Source of the DNA: JAWWBS01 sp033720815
GTDB lineage: Bacteria; Pseudomonadota; Gammaproteobacteria; Natronospirales; JAJUFS01
Direction of reading: 5' to 3'
NCBI GenBank assembly: GCA_033720815.1
Contig: JAWWBT010000093.1
Coordinates: 1-9,491 of the forward strand
Length of the DNA stretch: 9,491 nucleotides
Shown: positions 1-6,731 of the stretch, one piece after another
Layout of the letters: the number at the start of each line of letters is the position of its first letter
Numbering within the stretch: the stretch's first letter is position 1
Notes under the pieces: generated by a model
What the model was told of the DNA's origin: nothing
Seen by the model: only the letters and a program-made list of their open reading frames with translations
Databases searched by the model: none
Program-made: the position numbers and the translations under genes

Positions 1-197
1 CCGGTGTCGATTCCTGGTTGACGCATGACCTGCAGTTCAACTACTACACGCCTTGGAACGGTCGTGTGTCTCTCGGTGCCATGAACGTCACCGACGAAGA
101 CCCACCGCTGGATTCCAGTGAAGGTCGTGGCTTCAACTTCAACCTGTTCAACGGATACGGTCGTGTGCCGTACCTGCGCTACACGCAGACTTTCTAA
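1..197 (+). CDS. TonB-dependent receptor, C-terminal end (5' truncated)
   Basis: Only the last 65 codons are present, read in the frame that starts at base 3 and stops at TAA 195-197. The product would be an outer-membrane beta-barrel that imports a substrate (siderophore, vitamin, sugar or peptide) using TonB energy. What is seen: alternating aromatic/polar strands (LQFNYYTPW), the strand-plus-turn motif SLGAMNVTDEDPP, which resembles the family's 'G-x-x-N-[LV]-[TF]-D-x-x-P-P' near the C-terminus, then GYGRVPYLRYTQTF. The last matches the usual final barrel strand preceded by a Y-x-x-x-GR turn and ends in a terminal Phe, the signal recognised by the BAM machinery. The plug domain and TonB box lie outside the window, so the substrate cannot be told. 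The gene is closed by a strong terminator just downstream and converges on zapE. Another beta-barrel protein is possible but less likely. Confidence 0.78.
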   Translation, partial: GVDSWLTHDLQFNYYTPWNGRVSLGAMNVTDEDPPLDSSEGRGFNFNLFNGYGRVPYLRYTQTF

Positions 198-223
198 GTT
201 CGCTTAGAAGTGAAGTTGAAAGG

Positions 224-255
224 CAAGGCGGGCTTCGGCCCGCCTTGTTCTTTTT
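224..255 (+). terminator. Intrinsic terminator with UUCG loop after the receptor gene
   Basis: A perfect 10-bp stem (224-233 pairs with 238-247) closes a TTCG tetraloop at 234-237 and is followed by a T-rich tract at 248-255. C(UUCG)G is an exceptionally stable loop. It starts 26 nt after the receptor stop codon. The same stem could act on the minus strand after zapE, which stops at 311, but the T-tract on that side is poor, so bidirectional use is only a possibility. Confidence 0.9.
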
Positions 256-310
256 GTCGAACTGATGAAGAAAGGATTTGGACGCGACGTGACGCGGCGA
301 AAGAGTTGAA

Positions 311-1435
311 TCAAGGATTGTGGGGCAGGGCAAGATACTGATGACTCTGCATTTCCTGTAGGCGGCTCAACGTGCGCTGGAATTCGAATTTCAGCCGGTT
401 GCCGATGTAGAGATCTTCCATGGCGACTTCCGCCGAAATCATGAGCTTGACCTGGTGGTCGTAGAGTTCATCGATCAGCGTGATGAAGCGTCGAGCCTCG
501 TTTTCCCTCAGGCTGTCGAGCTGCGGTACGTTTGCGAGAAGTACCGTATTGAACAGGCGCGCGATTTCAATGTAATCGGCAGCACTTCTCGGGCCTTCAC
601 ACAGCGCTGCGAACTCGAACCATGCCACACCTTCGCCGCATTTCACGATGGGGATGTCTCGACCTTCAATTTCGATACTGCCACCCAGCTGGATATCCTC
701 CGGGTCAGGGCACATGGCATTGAAACTGTGTTCAAGATTCTCGTCCGCGGCGTCATCAAGCGGGTAGTGATAGATCTCGGCCATTTCCAGGACACGCAGG
801 CGGTAATCGACGCCGCCATCGACATTCAGGACTCTCACATGACGTTTCAGGAGTTCAATGGCTGGAAGGAAGCGTGCCCGTTGCAGGCCGTCCCTGTAGA
901 GATCATCCGGCTTGACGTTGGATGTGGCGACCAGCGTGACGCCATAGTTGAACAGCCAGTCTAACAGCCGCCCCAGGATCATGGCGTCGGCAATATCCGA
1001 CACGAAGAATTCATCGAAGCAGATAACCCGGGTGTCCCGGGAGATATCCTGTGCGACACGTTTCAGAGGATCTTCCAGGTGCTTGAGCCGCTTCAACCGC
1101 GCATGCACGTCGTACATGAAGCGATGGAAATGCTGGCGGCGCTTTTCCGCAAACGGCAGGCTGTGGAAGAACGCATCCATCAGGTAGGTCTTGCCGCGTC
1201 CGACGCCGCCCCAGAGGTAGAGGCCGGTGACGGGTTCGCGTTCGACCGGGCCTGGCTGCAAGGCCGACTTGAGGCGATCGAACAGGCTGGGATGAGGTGC
1301 GTCCTGCAAGTCCAGCCAGAGCGCCTGCAGGGCTTCGACAGCGCGCGCCTGCGCCGGGTCGGCGGCAAAGCCTTCCCGGGCAAGGTCTGCCTCGTAGCGG
1401 GCCGCTGGCGACGATTCCGGCGGTGCCACGTTCAT
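311..1435 (-). CDS. zapE: Cell division protein ZapE / AFG1-like AAA+ ATPase
   Basis: The 374-residue protein has the usual length for the AFG1/LACE1/ZapE ATPase family. The Walker A motif is G-G-V-G-R-G-K-T at residues 76-83, followed by YLMD. Walker B is VICFDE at 137-142, continuing FFVSDIADAMILGRLL, a hallmark of this family. The sensor-1 region is ATSNVKP at 170-176, followed by an arginine-rich RDGLQRARFLPAI segment at 181-193 that probably carries the arginine finger. In E. coli ZapE is a cytoplasmic ATPase linked to Z-ring stability at constriction; the mitochondrial homologue acts in protein quality control. The start codon lies one base after the TGA of the acetoacetyl-CoA synthetase gene, with no strong Shine-Dalgarno of its own, so translation is probably coupled. 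It is the last gene of the operon. The family call is firm; the exact cellular role is inferred. Confidence 0.95.
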   Translation of the reverse strand: MNVAPPESSPAARYEADLAREGFAADPAQARAVEALQALWLDLQDAPHPSLFDRLKSALQPGPVEREPVTGLYLWGGVGRGKTYLMDAFFHSLPFAEKRRQHFHRFMYDVHARLKRLKHLEDPLKRVAQDISRDTRVICFDEFFVSDIADAMILGRLLDWLFNYGVTLVATSNVKPDDLYRDGLQRARFLPAIELLKRHVRVLNVDGGVDYRLRVLEMAEIYHYPLDDAADENLEHSFNAMCPDPEDIQLGGSIEIEGRDIPIVKCGEGVAWFEFAALCEGPRSAADYIEIARLFNTVLLANVPQLDSLRENEARRFITLIDELYDHQVKLMISAEVAMEDLYIGNRLKFEFQRTLSRLQEMQSHQYLALPHNP

Positions 1436-1436
1436 G

Positions 1437-3395
1437 TCAGTCGGTCTGGAGTTCCGGAATATCGCGGTATTGTTCCAGCGCTTCCGGATTGGCCAGCGCG
1501 TCGGTGTTCTTCACCGGGCGGCCATGTACGACATTCGAGACAGCCAGTTCCACGATCTTGCCGGAGATGGTTCGCGGGATATCCGTTACGGCAACAATTT
1601 TCGCTGGCACGTGGCGCGGCGTCGTATTCGCACGAATCTGCTTGCGAATCCGCTGGCTCAGGTCATCGTCCAGCTGGACGCCTTCCTTGAGCCGCACGAA
1701 CAGCACCACGCGGACATCGCCATTCCATTCCTGGCCGATGGCAAGCGATTCGATGACCTCATCGAGTTTTTCGACCTGGCGATAGATTTCCGCGGTGCCG
1801 ATACGCACGCCGCCGGGATTCAGGGTGGCATCCGAACGCCCGTAGATGATCACGCCATCGTGTTCGGTCAGCTCGGCATAGTCCCCGTGGCACCAGGTAT
1901 TTGCGAAGCGATCGAAATAGGCGTTGTGGTAGCGCTTGTTATCCTCGTCGTTCCAGAAATAGATCGGCATCGACGGGAACGGCGTCGTGCAGACCAGTTC
2001 GCCTTTTTCCTCGCGGACTGGCTTGCCTTCCTCGTTGAAGATTTCCACTTTCATCCCAAGGCCGCGGCACTGCAGTTCGCCCTTGTAGACGGGAAGGATC
2101 GGGTTACCGAGTGCGAAGCAGGAAACGATATCCGTACCACCTGAAATCGACGACAGCTGCAGGTCATTCTTTACTTCCGAGTACACGAAATCGTAAGACT
2201 CCGGTAGCAGCGGAGAGCCGGTTGACAGGATCGCCTTCAGCTTCGACAGGTCGACTTCCTTGCCGGGTCGGTATTCCGCTTTCTCGACAGCAGCAATGTA
2301 CTTGGCGCTGGTGCCGAAGACGGAAATGCCTTCGTCTTCAACCATTTGCCACATCGCTTCCGGGCCGGGCTTGAATGGCGAGCCGTCATACAGGACGACG
2401 GTGCAGCCGGTAGCCAGGCCGGACACCAGCCAGTTCCACATCATCCAGCCACAGGTGGTGAAATAGAACAGCGTGTCGTCACGGGAAATGTCCGTGTGCA
2501 GCACGTGTTCCTTGAGGTGCTGGATCAGCGTGCCCCCGGCGCCATGCACGATGCACTTGGGCACGCCGGTGGTGCCGGAGGAATACAGGATGTACAGCGG
2601 GTGGTCGAACGGCAGTTGCTCGAATTCGATCTCGTCGTTATCCGAGAGAAAGTCATTCCACAGCACGGCATTCGGCAGGTCACCGGTTGTCGGCGTGGAG
2701 TTGACTTCGGGAATCACCACGACCTTGTCGACGGTGAGCTTTTCCAGCACGCCGGCCATCGGTTCAAGCGAGTCGATGGTCTTGCCGTTGTAGTAGTAGC
2801 CGTCACAGGTGAACAGCAGCTTCGGTTCGATCTGCCCGAAGCGGTCCAGCACACCGTTGATGCCAAAATCCGGCGAGCAGGACGACCAGATGGCGCCACA
2901 GCTCGATGCAGCGAGCATTGCGATCACCGTTTCATGACGATTCGGCATGAAACCGGCGACACGATCACCGGGCTGGATGCCCATGTCGCGCATGGCGCCG
3001 GCCAGCCGTGCGACCTCGGAATAGAGCTCGGCATAGCTGAGTGCGACGCGGTTGCCCGATTCATCGCGAAATACCAGTGCCGTCTTCTCGTCGCGGAAGC
3101 GCAACAGGTTCTCGGCGAAATTCATCTTCGATCCGGTGAACCACTTCGCGCCTGGCATCCTGTCACCATCCACCAGGACTTCATCCCAGTGCGTCGATGC
3201 CTGGATGCCGCAGAAGGCCCACACCTCGGGCCAGAACTTGTCCGGATTATCGACCGACCACTGCCACAGGCTGGGGTAGTCGATGACCTTGGCGTCGAAT
3301 TCCTGCGCGATGCGCGCGATGAAGCGCGTCATGTTCGTGCCCTGCACGCGTTCGGCAGAGGGCGTCCACATCAAGGTGTTGGTGTCGTCCGTCAT
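1437..3395 (-). CDS. aacS: Acetoacetyl-CoA synthetase (acetoacetate-CoA ligase)
   Basis: A 652-residue cytoplasmic enzyme of the ANL (acyl-adenylating) superfamily. It makes acetoacetyl-CoA from acetoacetate, ATP and CoA via an acetoacetyl-AMP intermediate. Visible core motifs: YSSGTTGVPK (271-280, phosphate loop), GGTDIVSCF (419-427), HGDYAELTEHDG (503-514, ribose-binding Asp505), GRSDATLNPGGVRIGTAEIY (519-538) and PRTISGK (607-613) with catalytic Lys613. Both the length and the C-terminal text SGKIVELAVSNVVHGRPVKN fit acetoacetyl-CoA synthetases better than acetyl- or propionyl-CoA synthetases. The frame is open for 29 more codons upstream, but these overlap etfA and look like non-coding translation. 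The ATG at 3395 has a TGAGG Shine-Dalgarno 5 nt away and gives the expected N-terminus. It lies 7 nt after the etfA stop, so coupling is likely. The probable role is entry of leucine- or ketone-derived acetoacetate into central metabolism. Confidence 0.95.
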   Translation of the reverse strand: MTDDTNTLMWTPSAERVQGTNMTRFIARIAQEFDAKVIDYPSLWQWSVDNPDKFWPEVWAFCGIQASTHWDEVLVDGDRMPGAKWFTGSKMNFAENLLRFRDEKTALVFRDESGNRVALSYAELYSEVARLAGAMRDMGIQPGDRVAGFMPNRHETVIAMLAASSCGAIWSSCSPDFGINGVLDRFGQIEPKLLFTCDGYYYNGKTIDSLEPMAGVLEKLTVDKVVVIPEVNSTPTTGDLPNAVLWNDFLSDNDEIEFEQLPFDHPLYILYSSGTTGVPKCIVHGAGGTLIQHLKEHVLHTDISRDDTLFYFTTCGWMMWNWLVSGLATGCTVVLYDGSPFKPGPEAMWQMVEDEGISVFGTSAKYIAAVEKAEYRPGKEVDLSKLKAILSTGSPLLPESYDFVYSEVKNDLQLSSISGGTDIVSCFALGNPILPVYKGELQCRGLGMKVEIFNEEGKPVREEKGELVCTTPFPSMPIYFWNDEDNKRYHNAYFDRFANTWCHGDYAELTEHDGVIIYGRSDATLNPGGVRIGTAEIYRQVEKLDEVIESLAIGQEWNGDVRVVLFVRLKEGVQLDDDLSQRIRKQIRANTTPRHVPAKIVAVTDIPRTISGKIVELAVSNVVHGRPVKNTDALANPEALEQYRDIPELQTD

Positions 3396-3400
3396 GCCGT

Positions 3401-3405
3401 CCTCA
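3401..3405 (-). promoter_or_regulatory. Ribosome binding site fixing the aacS start
   Basis: The minus strand reads TGAGGACGGCATG. The TGAGG at 3405-3401 contains the etfA stop codon TGA itself and sits 5 nt before the ATG at 3395. This favours 3395 over the longer open frame starting at 3482 and implies that a ribosome ending on etfA can re-initiate on aacS. Confidence 0.7.
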
Positions 3406-4350
3406 GCTCTTTTCGGCGTCGATGGCTTCTTCCAGTTTCGGCAGGATCTCGAACAGGTCGCCGACAAGACCGATATCTGCAATTTCGAAAATCGGCGCGT
3501 CCGGGTCCTTGTTTACCGCGACGATCGTGCCGGCGTCCTTGATACCGGTGACATGCTGGATCGCACCGGAGATGCCGAAGCACATGTACAGGTCCGGCGC
3601 GATGATCTTGCCGGTCTGGCCAACCTGCATGTCGTTCGGCACGAAGCCGGCATCGACCGCGGCGCGCGAGGCACCGACTGCAGCACCAAGCTTGTCGGCA
3701 AAGCGGTAGATGATGTCGAAGTTCTCCTTGCTGCCGACACCACGGCCACCGGAAATCACCACCGGCGCCGACTGCAGGTCCGGGCGATCGCTCTTCGAGG
3801 CTTCAAGCTTCACGAAGCGGGTGTGCGAGGGCAGTTCGACATCCAGCTCGCGCTTGTCGATGGAAGCGACGGCTTCGCCCGCCGGTGCGGGCTGCCAGGA
3901 GGCGACGCGCACGGTGCCGCAGATCTTCTGGCCATCAGGCACCTTTACCGTCGTCAGCACGTTACCGGCGTAAATCGGGCGCTGGAATTCGCGCTCACCG
4001 GCGACATCCATGATGTCGGACACCTGCGGGACGCCCATGAGGGCTGCAGCGCGCGGCATCACGTCCTTGCCGAAGGTGGTCGACGGCATCAGCACGGCGT
4101 CGTAATCCTCGGCGAGCTTTGCAATCTGCGGCGCCAGAACGGCGGCCAGCGGATTGGCATTCTCGGCACGTTCGACGGCGATGACGTTTTTCACGCCATC
4201 GAGTGCCGCAGCCTTTTCGGCGACCGCATCGACACTGTCACTGAAGATGGCGATGTCCACGTCACCCAGGCGGGCGGCGCAGGTGAGGGACTTTGCCGTT
4301 GACGGGTTCAGCTTGCCATTGGCATGTTCGGCAATCAGCAGGACCTTCAT
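3403..4350 (-). CDS. etfA: Electron transfer flavoprotein, alpha subunit
   Basis: A 315-residue subunit of the soluble ETF heterodimer, which takes electrons from acyl-CoA dehydrogenases and related flavoproteins and hands them to ETF-QO. The N-terminal domain I starts MKVLLIAEHANGKL. The C-terminal FAD-binding domain is complete: GGRGVGS (201-207), VGASRAAVDAG (225-235), QVGQTGK (242-248), GISGAIQH (259-266) and NKDPDAPIFEIAD (280-292). The length is typical of canonical (group I) bacterial ETF alpha; I see no bifurcating-type second FAD signature, though this was not tested by alignment. Its ATG shares one base with the etfB stop (TGATG on the minus strand), and an AGGGGG Shine-Dalgarno at 4363-4358 lies 7 nt upstream, inside etfB. 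This arrangement supports balanced synthesis of the two subunits. Confidence 0.97.
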   Translation of the reverse strand: MKVLLIAEHANGKLNPSTAKSLTCAARLGDVDIAIFSDSVDAVAEKAAALDGVKNVIAVERAENANPLAAVLAPQIAKLAEDYDAVLMPSTTFGKDVMPRAAALMGVPQVSDIMDVAGEREFQRPIYAGNVLTTVKVPDGQKICGTVRVASWQPAPAGEAVASIDKRELDVELPSHTRFVKLEASKSDRPDLQSAPVVISGGRGVGSKENFDIIYRFADKLGAAVGASRAAVDAGFVPNDMQVGQTGKIIAPDLYMCFGISGAIQHVTGIKDAGTIVAVNKDPDAPIFEIADIGLVGDLFEILPKLEEAIDAEKS

Positions 4351-5096
4351 CAGAGCACCCCCTTGTTCTTCATCGCTTCGACCAGTTCCTCGACGGATTC
4401 GACCTTCTTGCCACCTTCGCGCTTCGGCGGCGGCGCGTAACCGGTGTTCTCCAGCGCGGGCGGCATCTCGACGCCGAGGTCAGCCAGCGGCTTCACGTCG
4501 AGCGGTTTCTTCTTCGCCTTCATGATGTCCGGCATCTTCACGAAGCGCGGCTCGTTCAGGCGCAGGTCGGTGGTGATGATGGCAGGCAGGTCAACCTCGA
4601 TGACTTCGAGGCCTTCATCCACTTCGCGCGTCACCGTTGCCTTGCCATTGGCCAGCTCGACCTTCGAGCCGAAGGTGGCCTGCGGCAGGTTGGAAATGGC
4701 AGCGAGCATCTGGCCGGTCTGGTTGCAGTCATCATCGATGGCCTGCTTGCCCATGATGACCAGGTCCGTGCCTTCTTCCTCGCGGATCTTCTGCAGGATT
4801 CGCGCGGCACCCAGCGGCTGCACGGCGTCGTCGGTCTCGACGAGGATGCCGCGATCGGCACCCATCGCCAGCGCATTGCGGATCTGTTGCTCGCAGACCT
4901 TCGCACCGATGGAAACGACGATGACTTCCTCGGCGTCACCGCGCTCCTTGATACGCAGCGCTTCCTCGACGGCAATTTCGTCGAACGGGTTGATGCTCAT
5001 CTTCACGCCATCAGTCTGCACGCCCGAATTGTCGCGCTTGAGCTGCACGCGGACGTTGTAGTCGATGACACGCTTGATCGGGACAAGAATTTTCAT
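4350..5096 (-). CDS. etfB: Electron transfer flavoprotein, beta subunit
   Basis: A 248-residue beta subunit of ETF that binds structural AMP and carries the loop recognising partner dehydrogenases. Visible features: N-terminus MKILVPIKRVIDYNVRVQL, the INPFDEIAVEEALRIKE segment (35-51), the AMP-contact region QAIDDDCNQTGQ (118-129), and the ETF-beta signature around VDLPAIITTDLRLNEPRF (168-185) followed by VKMPDIMKAKKKPLD (186-200), the recognition-loop area. The start has an AAAGGA Shine-Dalgarno at 5109-5104 with a 7-nt spacer. It begins 24 nt after the end of etf-QO and overlaps the start of etfA by one base. With both neighbours it makes a complete path from acyl-CoA dehydrogenase to ubiquinone. 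Confidence 0.97.
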   Translation of the reverse strand: MKILVPIKRVIDYNVRVQLKRDNSGVQTDGVKMSINPFDEIAVEEALRIKERGDAEEVIVVSIGAKVCEQQIRNALAMGADRGILVETDDAVQPLGAARILQKIREEEGTDLVIMGKQAIDDDCNQTGQMLAAISNLPQATFGSKVELANGKATVTREVDEGLEVIEVDLPAIITTDLRLNEPRFVKMPDIMKAKKKPLDVKPLADLGVEMPPALENTGYAPPPKREGGKKVESVEELVEAMKNKGVL

Positions 5097-5120
5097 TCTC
5101 TATTCCTTTTCGCGAAGTAT

Positions 5121-6731
5121 TCAGAGATTTTGATAGTTGGGGCCCGAACCGCCTTCCGGCGTCGTCCAGGTAATGATTTCGTAGGGATCCTTGATGTCGC
5201 AGGCCTTGCAGTGCACGCAGTTCGCGGCATTGACCTGCATCCGGCGTTCGCCATCCGTCTCGACGATTTCATACACGCCGGCAGGGCAGAAGCGCTCGCA
5301 AGGATTACCGTATTCCTCGGTGCAGCGATCGATGCAGATATCAGTGTCGGATATCTTCAGGTGCGGTGGCTGCGATTCATCGTGTTCCGTCGCCGCGAAA
5401 TACACCGAAGCCAGGCGATCCTTCGGCGGCAGGTCGCGCTCGCCAATGTGCTGCGGCACATCGCCGGCCTCGTCGAGCTTCTGCAGCTTCTTCCAGTCCG
5501 GCTTGCCGTGCTTCAGCGTCCATGGCGCGAGACCCATGGTCACGGTTTCAAATGCGGCGTTGACCAGGCCAAACCACATGCCTTTCTTGAAGCCCGGTGC
5601 GATATTGCGCACCTTCTTCAGTTCCTTCGCGGCATCGGACTTGCGGAAGGCGGCGTCCCAGCCACTGGATTCAGCAGTTGCGATGTAGTGGTCGGCGGCG
5701 AGCATGCCGCTCTTCAGCGCCATGTGCACGCCCTTGATCTTGGCAAAGTTCAGCGTGCCGGCGGCATCGCCGATCAGCATTGCACCGGGGATGTCCATCT
5801 TGGGCAGCGACTGCAGGCCGCCCTTTACGACGGTACGCGCCCCGGACGACACGATCTCGCCGCCTTCCAGCAGCTGCTTCACGCTGGGGTGGTGCTTGAA
5901 CTGCTGGAACGCCTCGAACGGCTTGAATTCCGGATGTTCGTAATCCAGCCCGACGATGAAACCGACGTACACGCGGTCTTCGTCGAGGTGATAGAGGAAG
6001 GAGCCGCCATAAGTGCCGGATTGCAGCGGCCAGCCGAGCGTGTGCTCGATGCGACCGGGTTTCACGCGGCCTTCCGGCAGCTGCCAGAGCTCCTTGAAGC
6101 CAAGGCCGTAGGTCTGCGGTTCGGCATCCTTGTCCAGTTCGAATTCACGAATCAGTTGCTTCGATACCGAGCCGCGGCAACCCTCTGCCAGCACGGTCAG
6201 CTTCGCGTGAATATCGACGCCGGGTGCGTAATTCGGGCCCGGCTTTTCGCCGAACTGGCTGTCCTTTTCCAGGCCCATGTCACCACAGCGGACACCGATG
6301 ACCTTGCCGTCCTCGATGAGTGCTTCGGCGGCGGGGAAACCGGGAAATACGTCAATTTCCAGCGCTTCGGCCTGTTCGGCGAGGCGCTGGCACAACGAGC
6401 CCAGCGACACGATCACGTTGCCGTGGTTGTTCTGCTGCGGCGGGGTAGGGAGCTTGCGGCGACCGGTTTCGGTCAGCAGCGCAAATTCGTCTTCTGTCGC
6501 ATCCACGCAGATCGACGGCGGGTTGTCGCGCCATTCCGGCCACAGCTCATCCAGAGGGCCTGGTTCCAGGACACAGCCGGAAAGAATGTTGGCGCCGATC
6601 TCGGATCCCTTCTCGAGCAGGCAGATGGCCAGCTCGGGGTTCTTTTTCTTGAGGCGAATCGCGCAGGAAAGCCCGGCAGGGCCGCCCCCCACGACCACCA
6701 CGTCGTACTGCATTACGTCGCGTTCCGTCAT
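5121..6731 (-). CDS. Electron transfer flavoprotein-ubiquinone oxidoreductase
   Basis: With the ATG at 6731 the protein has 536 residues, normal for ETF-QO (ETF dehydrogenase). It is a peripheral inner-membrane flavoprotein with FAD and one 4Fe-4S cluster that oxidises reduced ETF and reduces ubiquinone. Domains in order: dinucleotide fold with GGGPAG (15-20) in YDVVVVGGGPAGLSCAIRL; a central ubiquinone/FAD region with GWPLQSGTYGGSFLYHL (233-249); a second FAD contact at LIGDAAGTLNFAKIKGVHMA (319-338); and a C-terminal ferredoxin-like domain. The four cluster cysteines are Cys482 (FCPAGVYE), Cys505, Cys508 and Cys511 (CVHCKACDIKDPYEI). The frame is open 22 codons farther upstream, but the GGAG Shine-Dalgarno at 6740-6737 picks 6731. 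A second in-frame ATG at 6713 is less well served. It is the first gene of the operon. The upstream dehydrogenase frame runs 185 nt into it in another frame. Confidence 0.96.
   Translation of the reverse strand: MTERDVMQYDVVVVGGGPAGLSCAIRLKKKNPELAICLLEKGSEIGANILSGCVLEPGPLDELWPEWRDNPPSICVDATEDEFALLTETGRRKLPTPPQQNNHGNVIVSLGSLCQRLAEQAEALEIDVFPGFPAAEALIEDGKVIGVRCGDMGLEKDSQFGEKPGPNYAPGVDIHAKLTVLAEGCRGSVSKQLIREFELDKDAEPQTYGLGFKELWQLPEGRVKPGRIEHTLGWPLQSGTYGGSFLYHLDEDRVYVGFIVGLDYEHPEFKPFEAFQQFKHHPSVKQLLEGGEIVSSGARTVVKGGLQSLPKMDIPGAMLIGDAAGTLNFAKIKGVHMALKSGMLAADHYIATAESSGWDAAFRKSDAAKELKKVRNIAPGFKKGMWFGLVNAAFETVTMGLAPWTLKHGKPDWKKLQKLDEAGDVPQHIGERDLPPKDRLASVYFAATEHDESQPPHLKISDTDICIDRCTEEYGNPCERFCPAGVYEIVETDGERRMQVNAANCVHCKACDIKDPYEIITWTTPEGGSGPNYQNL

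Noticed and set aside
148..333. A 61-codon minus-strand frame across the receptor end and terminator.
   Set aside because: It runs through the terminator hairpin and overlaps the receptor gene; no ribosome binding site or recognisable motif.
3396..3482. A 29-codon N-terminal extension of acetoacetyl-CoA synthetase.
   Set aside because: It overlaps etfA, reads as out-of-frame sequence rich in Ser, Arg and Lys, and the ATG at 3395 has a good Shine-Dalgarno.
2346..3542. A 398-codon open frame on the plus strand opposite aacS, and a similar 339-codon one at 3283-4302 opposite etfA.
   Set aside because: Both are mirror frames of firmly identified enzymes, with no family motif and no ribosome binding site seen.
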